The notes: generated by a model from the sequence alone, not told the origin. Numbered from the stretch's first letter, positions 37,447 through 46,792 are shown. The stretch is 64,000 nt of DNA from Chryseobacterium takakiae (GCF_900129385.1 NZ_FQVO01000002.1:186001-250000), one strand, 5' to 3'. Numbers and translations: made by a program.

Positions 37447-38196
37447 ATGAAAAAAATTCTACTCACATTATCAATGGCTCTGGCATCTTCGCTCGGAGCA
37501 CAGTTTTTCTCGACGGGTACGGTGAATTTACCCACCGCTTCGATGACGGTAAAAATCGTTACCAATCCTACAACAGTTACTTTGACTTTAACGGGAGACA
37601 GTAATTCAATGTTGGGAATAGGTTTCGGAAACAATGGAATGGAATCTGGTGCAGACGGCTTTATTTATAATTCTTCAGCCAACAGAGATTACTCATTTAA
37701 TGGCTTAGGAGTTGCTCCAACTGCTGATCCTTCTCAAGACTGGACGGTTACTTCAAACACTGTATCAGGAAGCACCAGGACAATTATAGCAACAAGAAGC
37801 TTAGCAGGTGGGGCGGGAGATTTCGCTCTTACCAACGATAATACCAGCATTGAAATATTCTATGCCAGAAGAGCCGGGAATTTGACTATAGGAAATCACA
37901 GTTCACTGAGGGACTATGCAACCCTTACAAGAACATCCGTATTGGCAACCGGCGAAGTAGCAGCGGAAAGCAAAAATATTATTTTGTATCCAAACCCTGC
38001 AAAAGAAATGATAAGCTTTAAAAATGCAGAAAAGATAAAATCTGTTGATATTTTCGAATCTGCGGGAAGAAAAATCAGAACCGTTAAAACGGACGGAAAA
38101 GAAATCAATATTTCCGATTTGAAATCTGGAACGTATTACTTGGAAATCACTTTAAATGACGGATCAACTGCTTTTGAAAAATTGATTAAAGAATAA
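37447..38196 (+). CDS. DOMON-like secreted protein with type IX sorting tail
   Basis: The 249-residue protein has a signal peptide (about 1-20), a beta-sandwich region (about 25-160) with SMLGIGFGNNGMESGADGFIY, which resembles the DOMON core that binds heme b or sugar, and a C-terminal type IX secretion sorting domain (about 175-249: NIILYPNPAKEMISFKNAEKIKSVDIF...SGTYYLEI). It should therefore be exported and attached to the cell surface. It is last of the five-gene operon. The DOMON call is by pattern only. Confidence 0.72.
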   Translation: MKKILLTLSMALASSLGAQFFSTGTVNLPTASMTVKIVTNPTTVTLTLTGDSNSMLGIGFGNNGMESGADGFIYNSSANRDYSFNGLGVAPTADPSQDWTVTSNTVSGSTRTIIATRSLAGGAGDFALTNDNTSIEIFYARRAGNLTIGNHSSLRDYATLTRTSVLATGEVAAESKNIILYPNPAKEMISFKNAEKIKSVDIFESAGRKIRTVKTDGKEINISDLKSGTYYLEITLNDGSTAFEKLIKE

Positions 38197-38219
38197 AAAA
38201 AATTCTTTAAGTTCATTTT

Positions 38220-38256
38220 AAGTTGGGGACGGCGGCGCAGCCGCCGTCCCCAACTT
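38220..38256. terminator. Very GC-rich 17-base-pair hairpin
   Basis: AAGTTGGGGACGGCGGC (38220-38236), loop GCA, then its exact complement (38240-38256). It ends the cytochrome operon but has no T run; it may be a dispersed palindrome. Confidence 0.65.
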
Positions 38257-38386
38257 CATTATAGCATCAGCAAAATATTTACTCCGGTTTACTTCCGTGC
38301 TGATAATTGCAGATAATCTTCATAATATTTTACAAAAAATTTCCAACCATCTTTTACATATATCGAAAAAGAAATATCTTTCCGGT

Positions 38387-39679
38387 ATGAAAACGAATCA
38401 GATCACCACCGTCCAGAGAATCAAAGCTATTGTAGGCGGATCCATCGGAAATCTTGTTGAATGGTACGATTGGTATGCATACGCAGCATTTGCCATTTAT
38501 TTCTCAAACTCTTTCTTCCCCCATTCTGATATGACGGCACAACTGCTGAATACAGCGGGAATTTTTGCCGTTGGTTTTCTCATGCGTCCTGTGGGTGGGT
38601 GGCTTTTCGGAAGTATTGCAGACCGGATCGGAAGAAAAAAAGCCATGACGTTTTCAGTATTGCTCATGTCTTTCGGATCACTGTTGATTGCATTAACACC
38701 AACCTATGATACAATAGGAGTTCTGGCTCCCTTGCTTTTATTAACAGCAAGACTTCTGCAGGGCCTTAGCGTAGGAGGAGAATACGGCGTTTCTGCAACT
38801 TACCTCAGCGAAATGGCGACTCCAAACAGACGCGGATTTTATTCCAGTTTCCAATATGTAACCTTGATTGGTGGACAGCTCATCGCACTCGGAATCCAGC
38901 TGATTTTACAGAAATTATTGCTTACAGAAAGCCAGCTTGAAAACTGGGGCTGGAGAATTCCTTTCGTTATTGGGGCATTACTTTCCGTGATTGCATTGTA
39001 TCTGAGAGCAAATCTCCACGAAACGGAAGCTTTTGAAAGTAAAAAAGAGATGGGCGAAAATAAAAAAGGAACCATACAAGAATTACTGAAACACCCTAAA
39101 GCATTACTGACAGTGGTAGGTCTCACTTTAGGCGGAACGCTTGCATTCTATACTTATACTACTTACATGCAAAAATTTCTGGTAAATACTGTTCATCTTA
39201 CGAAAGAAGAATCTACATTGATCTCTTTTATTTCACTCTTCATTTTTGCCTGTCTGCAGCCTGTTTTCGGAGCCTTGTCGGATAAAATAGGAAGAAGGCC
39301 TTTGTTGTTGGGATTCGGAATTCTGGGAACAGCATTCACTTATCCGCTGCTGAACGCTTTAAGTACCACCACTTCCATTTGGGGTGCTTTTTTTCTGATC
39401 ATGGCTGCGCTAATTATTGTAAGTGGCTATACCTCTATCAATGCAGTCGTAAAGGCAGAGCTTTTCCCGTCTGAAGTAAGAGCTTTGGGAGTGGGGCTTC
39501 CCTATGCATTAACCGTAGCGGTTTTCGGAGGAACGGCAGAATATCTGGCATTATGGTTTAAACAGCAGCATGTAGAGCATTATTTTTATTGGTATATTAC
39601 CGGCTGTATTTTCTTTTCACTGATCGTTTACTCAAGAATGGCAGACACGAAGAAAACATCTTCTCTTGATAAGGATTAA
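38387..39679 (+). CDS. MFS transporter, metabolite:H+ symporter type (KgtP-like)
   Basis: The protein from ATG 38387 (MKTNQITTVQRIKAIVGGSIGNLVEWYDWYAYAAFAIYF) has 430 residues and about twelve membrane helices. The NLVEWYDWYAY motif, GWLFGSIADRIGRKKAM in loop 2-3 and LLQGLSVGGEYG in helix 4-5 place it in the metabolite:H+ symporter family, which moves 2-oxoglutarate, citrate, proline or shikimate. The frame is open about 90 bases further upstream, but that part does not fit the family. The substrate is not certain. Confidence 0.85.
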   Translation: MKTNQITTVQRIKAIVGGSIGNLVEWYDWYAYAAFAIYFSNSFFPHSDMTAQLLNTAGIFAVGFLMRPVGGWLFGSIADRIGRKKAMTFSVLLMSFGSLLIALTPTYDTIGVLAPLLLLTARLLQGLSVGGEYGVSATYLSEMATPNRRGFYSSFQYVTLIGGQLIALGIQLILQKLLLTESQLENWGWRIPFVIGALLSVIALYLRANLHETEAFESKKEMGENKKGTIQELLKHPKALLTVVGLTLGGTLAFYTYTTYMQKFLVNTVHLTKEESTLISFISLFIFACLQPVFGALSDKIGRRPLLLGFGILGTAFTYPLLNALSTTTSIWGAFFLIMAALIIVSGYTSINAVVKAELFPSEVRALGVGLPYALTVAVFGGTAEYLALWFKQQHVEHYFYWYITGCIFFSLIVYSRMADTKKTSSLDKD

Positions 39680-39697
39680 AACGAAATACCTAAAAAG

Positions 39698-39735
39698 ACC
39701 CGCGGCTCAGAGAATCTGAGCCGCGGGTTCTATTA
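39698..39735. terminator. Terminator after the MFS gene
   Basis: ACCCGCGGCTCAGA-GAA-TCTGAGCCGCGGGT, a perfect 14-pair stem, followed by TCTATT. It lies between convergent genes. Confidence 0.8.
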
Positions 39736-39945
39736 ATGATAGGCTTGCTTAAATTTTTGGAGGATATTATCCAGATTATGTCTCTGGACATATACACTCT
39801 TTACATCTTCATATCTCGGCGATTTGTAAAAAACTTCATGGAAATCCATACTGCCATTTCCAACTTTTACCACTTTCTGAACCTCAATATTCAACTTTCT
39901 CAATTCATCTTTAAAAACCTGAAATTCGTCTTGGATATTTTTCAT
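39733..39945 (-). CDS. Small conserved-looking hypothetical protein
   Basis: The 70-residue product (MKNIQDEFQVFKDELRKLNIEVQKVVKVGNGSMDFHEVFYKSPRYEDVKSVYVQRHNLDNILQKFKQAYH) is soluble, with a helix-strand-helix pattern and normal codon use. A frame on the opposite strand is hydrophobic and less protein-like. No family was recognised. It ends next to the terminator of the MFS gene. Confidence 0.55.
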   Translation of the reverse strand: MKNIQDEFQVFKDELRKLNIEVQKVVKVGNGSMDFHEVFYKSPRYEDVKSVYVQRHNLDNILQKFKQAYH

Positions 39946-40252
39946 CTATTTTTGGATTTTAATTAAAACTATACTTTTATATCAAACACCCTACCAAAAT
40001 TCGGGGGTGTAAATGAAAATCAGTATAAAGGTAATGAATTTTTAGATATAAAAATAAGAATTGATTGGTATTTTGGCAATAAATCAATAATTTTAAAATC
40101 ATTTTGATAAATTTTTCATGAATTGCATAGTGTTTTTTCTAAGCGAAAAAATTAAACAAAAAATCTTGTGATATAAAAAGACCTGCAGGTAATGCCTTTT
40201 CATCTGGCGTATCGATCGAATACTACAGAAGAATTAAACATGAATTAAAATC
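39946..40252. other. Intergenic, no gene seen
   Basis: AT-rich, with no gene, clear promoter or repeat found on either strand. Confidence 0.5.
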
Positions 40253-40283
40253 AAAAAGGTTAAAATCGCCTGCGATTCTAACC
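40253..40283 (-). terminator. Terminator of the ABC transporter gene
   Basis: On the minus strand GGTTAGAATCGC pairs with GCGATTTTAACC and is followed by TTTTT. Confidence 0.8.
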
Positions 40284-40308
40284 CTTATTCTATATATAGT
40301 AATTAAAA

Positions 40309-42069
40309 CTATTTCTTGCTATCCTCTTCTTCCAGTTCAATTTCATGTCTCAGCTGAGCCTTATATAAGGTAGCATAATATCCGTTTTTATCCAGAAGTT
40401 CAAGATGCTTTCCTTCTTCCACAATTTTACCGTGTTCCATAACGATGATTTTATCCGCCTTTTCAATGGTGGAAAGTCGATGTGCAATGATAATGGACGT
40501 TCTGTTCTTTGTGATCTTTTCCGTGGCTCGCTGGATCAGCTTCTCACTTTCATGATCAATAGATGAGGTCGCTTCATCAAGAATAAGGATTTTAGGATCT
40601 GAAAGATAAGCCCTCAAAAAAGATAAAAGCTGTCTTTGACCGAGAGAAATGGATGAACCTCTTTCGCTCACTACATAATCATATCCGCCCGGAAGGCTTT
40701 CAATAAACTCATCAACTTCAATTTCCTTTGCTCCGGCTTTGATCTGCTCAAGCGTAATGGAATTATCACCAAACGAAAGGTTTTCAAAAATACTTCCGTG
40801 AAACAGGAAAACATCCTGTAATACTACACCGATATGACTTCGGAGGCAGTAGAGTTCATAGTCTTTAAGATCCACATCATCAATCAGTATATTTCCGGAG
40901 TTGATGTCATACAATCTGGTGATCAGGCTGATAATCGTGGATTTTCCTGCTCCGGTAGCACCCACAATAGCGACAGTTTCTCCCGGATTTACTTTAAAAT
41001 CAATTCCCTTTAATACTTCCTGTTTGTCGTCATAAGCAAAATGTACATTTCTGAATTCAATTTTTCCTTCAAAATGATCTTTCTGTACGGTTCCGGTATT
41101 TGGCATCGAGTTTTCCTCATCCATCAATCCCAATACTCTTTCTGCTCCTACAATACCTCGCTGAATATTGTTGAACCGGTCTGCAATCTGTCTTAAAGGA
41201 CGTATCAGCATAGAAATATACTGGATAAATGCTATAACCACTCCGGCACTGATTGTGATATAGCCTCCATAAAAGAGGATAAATCCGATGAAAAGCGAAG
41301 AGATTAATTCAACTACCGGAAAGAATAAGGAAAAAATAAAAACCGTTCTCAGTAATGCGCCTTTTAGCGTAATATTGATTTCATCAAACTTTTTAAATTC
41401 AGACTCCTGCCTGTTGAAAACCTGAATGATCGACATTCCTGCGAGTCTTTCCTGAACAAATGAATTTTGGTTAGATGTCCAGTTTCTCTCATCTCCGAAA
41501 GCCTTTTTAAGTCTTTTCTGAAAAAACCGTGTAATAACAACCATTAAAGGAAGAATGGCCAGCGTAATGTAGCTGAGATGAACATTGGTACTGAACATCA
41601 TTACCAACACAAAAAGAATTCTCAGGACATCTCCGAAAACCATCAGGAAACCATCTGTATACACGGTGGCAATGGTTTCAACGTCTCCTACTGCTCTTGT
41701 CACCAGCTGCCCGATGGGTGTTTTATCAAAGAACGAAGTTTTAAAATAAATAAGTTTGTGATAAAGTCTTTGTCTGATATCCCGGATCACATTCTGTGAG
41801 ATATAATTGGAAAAATAAACAAGGAAAAAGTTTAAAACAGTTTCTGCGAAAACCAGACCTACCAGAATGTAGATGTGTTTCATCATTAAAGCTTTGTCTT
41901 TCAGCTTGGTGATGTCGTTGTCCACCACTTCCATGGTAAGGTATGGCCTGTAGGTAGAAACCATAGCCAGTAGAATGGAGATAATCAGGGTTAGGATGAA
42001 CCAGGAACGGAATTTCATTCCGATAAAGAACAGCCTTTTGATGATGCTCCAGGTATCTTGTTTTTTCAT
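40309..42069 (-). CDS. ABC exporter, fused membrane and ATPase domains (MdlB-like)
   Basis: The protein from ATG 42069 (MKKQDTWSIIKRLFF) has 586 residues: six membrane helices (about 1-310) and an ATPase domain with Walker A GATGAGKST, signature LSLGQRQ, Walker B ILILDEATSSID and the H-loop IIAHRLST. It is a half transporter that must dimerise, of the multidrug/lipid exporter type. An upstream extension of 22 residues in frame is unlikely to be translated. The substrate is unknown. No partner half transporter is adjacent. Confidence 0.92.
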   Translation of the reverse strand: MKKQDTWSIIKRLFFIGMKFRSWFILTLIISILLAMVSTYRPYLTMEVVDNDITKLKDKALMMKHIYILVGLVFAETVLNFFLVYFSNYISQNVIRDIRQRLYHKLIYFKTSFFDKTPIGQLVTRAVGDVETIATVYTDGFLMVFGDVLRILFVLVMMFSTNVHLSYITLAILPLMVVITRFFQKRLKKAFGDERNWTSNQNSFVQERLAGMSIIQVFNRQESEFKKFDEINITLKGALLRTVFIFSLFFPVVELISSLFIGFILFYGGYITISAGVVIAFIQYISMLIRPLRQIADRFNNIQRGIVGAERVLGLMDEENSMPNTGTVQKDHFEGKIEFRNVHFAYDDKQEVLKGIDFKVNPGETVAIVGATGAGKSTIISLITRLYDINSGNILIDDVDLKDYELYCLRSHIGVVLQDVFLFHGSIFENLSFGDNSITLEQIKAGAKEIEVDEFIESLPGGYDYVVSERGSSISLGQRQLLSFLRAYLSDPKILILDEATSSIDHESEKLIQRATEKITKNRTSIIIAHRLSTIEKADKIIVMEHGKIVEEGKHLELLDKNGYYATLYKAQLRHEIELEEEDSKK

Positions 42070-42234
42070 TGTACGAATTGAAGAAAGAATGATATTAAAA
42101 ATTCTTTGCAAAAATAAGACTTTCTGAATTGACAAGCTTTACAAGCTATGGAAATAGTCATAGAAAATTTCAGATCGGTGTCATTTATGGTATAGATGAT
42201 TGATCCGGCATAATCCTTCAAGGTCTGTTGAAAT

Positions 42235-43005
42235 CTAATTTACTTTCTTCAGCCATTCCGAAACATACTGTGCGACTTCCTCCCAGTTTTTCTCACCTGC
42301 GATAAAGTGGCTTCTTCCCGGAAATGCTTTAAAATCAACAATACTGTTTTTATCCTGATAAGATTGTGCTATTTTGCGGGAAAATTCTGCAGGGAAAATA
42401 GCGTCATTCTCTCCTCCGATGAATAATAAAGGCTCGTGAGGCTTCTTTAAATCTAATTTTGCGGAAGATTTGAATAAAGGATCTTTTGCAAACTTTCTGC
42501 TTTCCGGTGCGGCAACCGTTTCGTATAACCGGTCGCTTTCTTCTTTGGTGTAATTGTTAAAAAATGCTTTGTGATACCATTCTTTAGAGCCCATAAACAC
42601 AGTATTTCCTTTAAAGAAATTCACTACAGGCCACACTATTTTTACCGTAGAAAAAGGAGCCATTATGTTTTTTGGCGGAGCGCCGTCAATGCTTACTCCG
42701 GCAACAGCCTTGCCCATATCGATCAGCTTCTGAACCATCAGTCCGCCGAATGAATGGCCGATCACGATTGGCTTTTCAGGAAGCGTATCAATAAATTCGG
42801 ACAAATGGGCAATCACATCATCAAATCCAACATTCTTTAAATCTGCAGGAATGTTTTTTTTCAAATCTCTCGGATCTCCATTGTGTCCGGGATTGGCAGG
42901 AGTATGTACCGTGTAGCCCTGCGCTTCAAAATAACTTTTCCATTCTTTCCAGCTTGTATTGTTCACAAATAATCCATGAATAAATACGATAGTTTTTGTT
43001 TTCAT
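42235..43005 (-). CDS. Alpha/beta hydrolase
   Basis: The 256-residue enzyme has the alpha/beta hydrolase fold: FIHGLFVNNTSWKEW oxyanion segment near the start, the nucleophile elbow GHSFGG (about 92-97), Asp in LLFIGGENDAIFP and His in FPGRSHF near the end. There is no signal peptide, so it is cytosolic. The substrate is unknown; the family includes esterases and non-heme haloperoxidase-like enzymes. It lies downstream of a Crp/Fnr gene on the same strand (86 bases). Confidence 0.87.
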   Translation of the reverse strand: MKTKTIVFIHGLFVNNTSWKEWKSYFEAQGYTVHTPANPGHNGDPRDLKKNIPADLKNVGFDDVIAHLSEFIDTLPEKPIVIGHSFGGLMVQKLIDMGKAVAGVSIDGAPPKNIMAPFSTVKIVWPVVNFFKGNTVFMGSKEWYHKAFFNNYTKEESDRLYETVAAPESRKFAKDPLFKSSAKLDLKKPHEPLLFIGGENDAIFPAEFSRKIAQSYQDKNSIVDFKAFPGRSHFIAGEKNWEEVAQYVSEWLKKVN

Positions 43006-43091
43006 AACTTTTATTTTTAATTGGTTTTAAAATTATGAGACAAAGTTCCGCGAATAAAATGAGGATAATTTTAACCTTGGTTAAAATCGTA

Positions 43092-43679
43092 CTACTTTCC
43101 CGAAATTCTTTTTCGGATTCTGCTGAGAGAGGGTCCCTGAATGCCCAGATAAGAGGAAATATGATACAGCGGAACATTATTAAAAATATCAGGGTGCTGT
43201 TTGATAAGATCTAAATAGCGTTCTTCGGCGGATTTAAATATAAAACCCTCAATTCTGCCCATGGTTACGTTAAAAGCTTCTTGGGCCAGAAGTCTTCCAA
43301 ACTTTTCCCACCGGTGCGACTGGTGATACAGTCCAAGCAAATCTGTATATCTGATATAAATGATAGAAGCATCCGTTAACGCCTGTGTGTGGTAATCACA
43401 AGGGATCTGATTGATAAAGCTTTTAAAAGAAACCACAAAACCATTCGCTGAATATAAGAAAACATTTTTCTCATCGCCCGTCTTTTCATCAATGGTGTAC
43501 GAACGGAAAACACCATCCACAATAAATCCTAAATACGTGCACACCGTTCCGCGAAGATTGTAGAATTCACCTTTTTTATAGCTTTTCGGGAGCCAGAAAT
43601 CTGCAGAAAGTTTGAAATCTTCTTCTGTAAGCCCGGCAAAATGACTGAGTGCAAAAGCAAGTTTTTCGATTTCACCCAT
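43092..43679 (-). CDS. Crp/Fnr-family regulator (second)
   Basis: The 195-residue protein has a cyclic-nucleotide-binding-like domain (about 25-125: KKGEFYNLRGTVCTYLGFIVDGVFRSYTIDEKTGDE) and a short C-terminal helix-turn-helix with LYHISSYLGIQGPSLSRIRKRI. This is the short Bacteroidota-type Crp protein. It has no FNR Cys cluster. Its effector and targets are unknown; the hydrolase gene downstream is a possible target. Confidence 0.87.
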   Translation of the reverse strand: MGEIEKLAFALSHFAGLTEEDFKLSADFWLPKSYKKGEFYNLRGTVCTYLGFIVDGVFRSYTIDEKTGDEKNVFLYSANGFVVSFKSFINQIPCDYHTQALTDASIIYIRYTDLLGLYHQSHRWEKFGRLLAQEAFNVTMGRIEGFIFKSAEERYLDLIKQHPDIFNNVPLYHISSYLGIQGPSLSRIRKRISGK

Positions 43680-43763
43680 GGTTTTAGTTTTTTAAATTAA
43701 TTAAATAAAAATATCTCGATTGTCATTTTGACGATTCTAAAACAAAAGCTTTCCGATTCGTCC

Positions 43764-43794
43764 AACCTTCAAGGTTTCAAAAACCTTGAAGGTT
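43764..43794. repeat. Perfect palindrome, probable truA terminator
   Basis: AACCTTCAAGGTTT-CAA-AAACCTTGAAGGTT, 14 perfect pairs, lies just downstream of truA on the minus strand. The form matches dispersed intergenic palindromes of this group. Confidence 0.7.
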
Positions 43795-43817
43795 TACATT
43801 ATTAATTTTTAGAACAA

Positions 43818-44552
43818 TCAATCAAAATTATACCCCACATCCACCAGGTACAGGCCGTGAGCCGGAGCAGAAGTTCCCGCCGAATTTCTGTTCTTATTTT
43901 CAATAACTTTTCGGAGGTCTTCGGGCTTTAATTTTCCGGCACCTATGTCTACCATCGTTCCTACAATTGCCCGTACCATATTTCTTAGGAAACGGTTGGC
44001 TGAAACCGTAAACTTCAATTCACTTCCGTTTTGTTCCCATTCTGCTTTATAGATTTTGCAGAGGTTGGTTTTATTATCGGTATGGAGTTTGGCAAAGCTG
44101 GTGAAGTCTTCATATTCAAATAAAATGTTGCACGCTTCATTCATGGGATTGATATCAAGCGGTCTTCTCCAGTGTTGCCATGCAGAATCTTCCGTAAACG
44201 GATTTTTTTCCAGGGAAATATAATACTCATAGGTTCTGTACGTAGCATCAAATCTCGCATGGAAATCATCGCTTACCTGAAAAATCCTTTTCACCGCAAT
44301 ATCCGGTGGAAGAAAACTGTTTAATCTTCTTGTCAGGTCCTGATCCAAAGCTTTTTCCGTGTCAAAATGAGCGAAAATTTTTTTCGCATGTACCCCGGTA
44401 TCTGTTCTTCCTGCGCCGGTAATTTTAATTTCTTCCCTCAATAACATAGAAAGTGCTTTCTCCATTTCTTCCTGTACGGAAACAGCATTCGGCTGAATCT
44501 GATAGCCGAAATAATTTTTGCCGTTGTAGGAAAATTCTATAAAATACCTCAC
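43818..44552 (-). CDS. truA: tRNA pseudouridine(38-40) synthase TruA
   Basis: The product from GTG 44552 (read as MRYFIEFSYNGKNYFGYQ) has 244 residues, the normal start for TruA. The catalytic Asp is D51 in GAGRTDTGVHA. TruA changes uridines 38-40 in the anticodon arm of several tRNAs to pseudouridine. Further upstream start codons (for example TTG 44573) would fall in the promoter. A -7 box lies at 44571-44578. Confidence 0.94.
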   Translation of the reverse strand: MRYFIEFSYNGKNYFGYQIQPNAVSVQEEMEKALSMLLREEIKITGAGRTDTGVHAKKIFAHFDTEKALDQDLTRRLNSFLPPDIAVKRIFQVSDDFHARFDATYRTYEYYISLEKNPFTEDSAWQHWRRPLDINPMNEACNILFEYEDFTSFAKLHTDNKTNLCKIYKAEWEQNGSELKFTVSANRFLRNMVRAIVGTMVDIGAGKLKPEDLRKVIENKNRNSAGTSAPAHGLYLVDVGYNFD

Positions 44553-44570
44553 TGTAATAAAATAAGTACA

Positions 44571-44578
44571 CAAAATTA
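44571..44578 (-). promoter_or_regulatory. truA -7 box
   Basis: Minus-strand TAATTTTG, 19 bases before the GTG start, supporting that start. Confidence 0.55.
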
Positions 44579-44866
44579 CTTTAATTAAATGATAATCATC
44601 AACACAATTTAAGAACCGTTTTAAACTTTTCTGAAATTTTCAGCAAGGATGCAGGATGTTGAGGAAAATCGTAAGGTTGACAATTAAAACTATTAACGTT
44701 GCTTCTTATAAAATATCAAAGATTTTTCCTTCTTTACCCTTAAACCTTTTTAAAATCTTAATGTTAAATAATTGCAATTTGAAATTGAGATTGAATAAAT
44801 GTATAATTATTTAAATAAATCACGAAAAGTAAGTACCATAGTAAGCCAAATCCATATGAAAATTCC
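44579..44866. other. Divergent intergenic region truA/lpxK
   Basis: No gene. It is AT-rich and holds no clear repeat; -7 boxes for both genes lie at its ends. Confidence 0.5.
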
Positions 44867-44874
44867 TATTTTTG
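44867..44874 (+). promoter_or_regulatory. lpxK -7 box, leaderless type
   Basis: TATTTTTG ends six bases before the ATG at 44881, so transcription should start at or next to the start codon. Confidence 0.6.
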
Positions 44875-44880
44875 CAAGGT

Positions 44881-45906
44881 ATGAAAAGATGGTACCTTTA
44901 TCCCTTTTCTCTAGGTTATCGCATGGTAACGGGTATCCGAAACACAATGTATGATCTGGGAATTTTTAAATCGACAAAATTCAGAACACCGATCATTTGT
45001 GTCGGTAATCTTTCCGTAGGCGGAAGCGGAAAATCGCCTATGGTAATGTATCTTGCGCAATTTTTGTCAAAACATTACAGAACGGGAGTTCTCTCCAGAG
45101 GTTATGGAAGGCTTACGAAAGGCTATGCCGTTACCAATTATGAAAGCAATTATAAAATGGTGGGCGACGAAGCCATGCAGCTGTTCGAACGTTTTAAGAA
45201 CCGCTTTGTTATTGCCGTTTCCGAAGAAAGAGTTCCCGGCGCCAAAAAAGTAATCTCTGATATGGATCTTGATGTTCTGGTGCTGGATGATGCCATGCAG
45301 CACAGAGCTATAAAGCCTGGCTTTACCATCATGATGACCGACTTTAATGATCCTTACTTTAAAGATCACCTTCTTCCGGCAGGAGATTTGCGCGAATCAA
45401 GAGCTGGGGCAAAAAGAGCAGACATCATTATGGTCAGCAAATGTCCCGACGAGCTTACCGAAGAAACCAAGCAATATTATATTTCAAGAATAAGGCCTTC
45501 AGGACGTCAGAAAGTATTTTTTTCATCTATAGGCTACGACGAAAATGTATACGGAAAGGAGAAAATGCTTCCGGATAATAACCTGAATTATTACGATATC
45601 CTTCTCATCACAGGAATTGCCAATCCGAAACCTTTACTGAATCATCTTGCTAAATTTTCGCAGAGAGTAAAGCACCTTAAATTCCGGGACCATCACAACT
45701 TTACGGAAGCGGATATTAAAAATATTGTGGCAGAGTACAAAAAACTAGGGGAATATAAACTGATCCTAACCACCGAAAAAGATTACGTACGTCTTAAAAC
45801 CTTTGATTATCTCAGAGATATTATCTATTACTGGCCCATCAATGTAATTATTGATAAGAAGGAAGAATTTAACCAAATCATTCTGGACTATGTTAGAAAA
45901 AATTAA
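44881..45906 (+). CDS. lpxK: Tetraacyldisaccharide 4'-kinase LpxK
   Basis: The 341-residue inner-membrane enzyme phosphorylates the lipid A precursor DSMP at the 4' position to make lipid IVA. The N-terminal helix with YPFSLGYRMVTGIRN and the Walker A GNLSVGGSGKSP, LSRGYGR, and DVLVLDDAMQHR motifs are typical LpxK. ATG 44881 follows the -7 box closely. It overlaps the purine nucleoside phosphorylase gene by 17 bases, so they form an operon. Confidence 0.95.
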   Translation: MKRWYLYPFSLGYRMVTGIRNTMYDLGIFKSTKFRTPIICVGNLSVGGSGKSPMVMYLAQFLSKHYRTGVLSRGYGRLTKGYAVTNYESNYKMVGDEAMQLFERFKNRFVIAVSEERVPGAKKVISDMDLDVLVLDDAMQHRAIKPGFTIMMTDFNDPYFKDHLLPAGDLRESRAGAKRADIIMVSKCPDELTEETKQYYISRIRPSGRQKVFFSSIGYDENVYGKEKMLPDNNLNYYDILLITGIANPKPLLNHLAKFSQRVKHLKFRDHHNFTEADIKNIVAEYKKLGEYKLILTTEKDYVRLKTFDYLRDIIYYWPINVIIDKKEEFNQIILDYVRKN

Positions 45907-46705
45907 AAAAACAGCAGCCTTCATACAGAACGTTATCAATGATACGCCTGATTTTGCCATTGTATTAGGTTCGGGATTGGGGAAGCTTCAGGATGAGATA
46001 GAAACAATTCATACTATTCAATATGCTGAAATTCCTGAATTTCCACAAACAACAGTTGCCGGCCACAGTGGAAAATTAATCTACGGAATGCTGGAAGGCA
46101 AAAAAGTATTGATGATGAGTGGCCGCTTTCATTATTATGAAGGTCACTCGATTGAAAATGTTGTGCTGCCTATCCGGGTTTTTCATCTTTTAGGCATAAA
46201 AAATCTTATTCTTTCCAATGCTTCCGGAGGTGTAAATTCTGAATATAAAATTGCTGATATCGCCATCATCAAAGATCATATCAACATGATGCCTGAGCAT
46301 CCGCTGCGCGGAAGAAATATAGATTCTTTCGGGCCAAGATTTGTCGATATGAGCGAGCCGTACAACAAAAAGATGATTTCCGTGGCCGAAAAGATTGCCT
46401 CAAAAAATAATATCAATTTTCATACGGGAACTTATGTAGCGTTGCAGGGACCTACTTTTGAAACACCTGCAGAATACGGAATGATAAAAGCCATTGGTGG
46501 TGATATGGTAGGAATGAGCACCGTTCCTGAAGTTATTGTAGCCAGACACATGGGAATGGATGTTTTCGGAATCTCCGTCATTACAGATCTGGGCGGGCCC
46601 GATATTGCATTTTCCGTTTCCCACGAAGAAGTTCTTAATGCTGCCAATAAAGCGATGCCTAAAGTAATTGCTATAGTGAAAGGTTTGGTTAGGGAATATG
46701 AATAA
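45890..46705 (+). CDS. punA: Purine nucleoside phosphorylase
   Basis: The product from ATG 45890 (MLEKIKKTAAFIQNV) has 271 residues. It is a PNP of the trimeric family: phosphate site VLGSGLG, RFHYYEGH, NASGG and GPTFETPAEYGMIKAIGGDMVGMSTVPEVI. It splits inosine and guanosine to base and ribose 1-phosphate in purine salvage. An upstream in-frame start lies inside lpxK and adds a part not usual in the family. The start overlaps the lpxK end by 17 bases. Confidence 0.94.
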   Translation: MLEKIKKTAAFIQNVINDTPDFAIVLGSGLGKLQDEIETIHTIQYAEIPEFPQTTVAGHSGKLIYGMLEGKKVLMMSGRFHYYEGHSIENVVLPIRVFHLLGIKNLILSNASGGVNSEYKIADIAIIKDHINMMPEHPLRGRNIDSFGPRFVDMSEPYNKKMISVAEKIASKNNINFHTGTYVALQGPTFETPAEYGMIKAIGGDMVGMSTVPEVIVARHMGMDVFGISVITDLGGPDIAFSVSHEEVLNAANKAMPKVIAIVKGLVREYE

Positions 46706-46792
46706 CGATGTTAAATTAATATCAATAGAAATTCTCAATATTCGGATTTTTCTTAATTCATAAAAATCTTCTTTAAATTGTTTTTCATTGTT

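Noticed and set aside
39736..39966. Plus-strand open frame opposite the small gene
   Set aside because: It is mostly hydrophobic and unlike a normal protein; the minus-strand frame is more protein-like.
42926..43177. Minus-strand frame across the gap between hydrolase and Crp/Fnr gene
   Set aside because: It overlaps both real genes in another frame and has no family.
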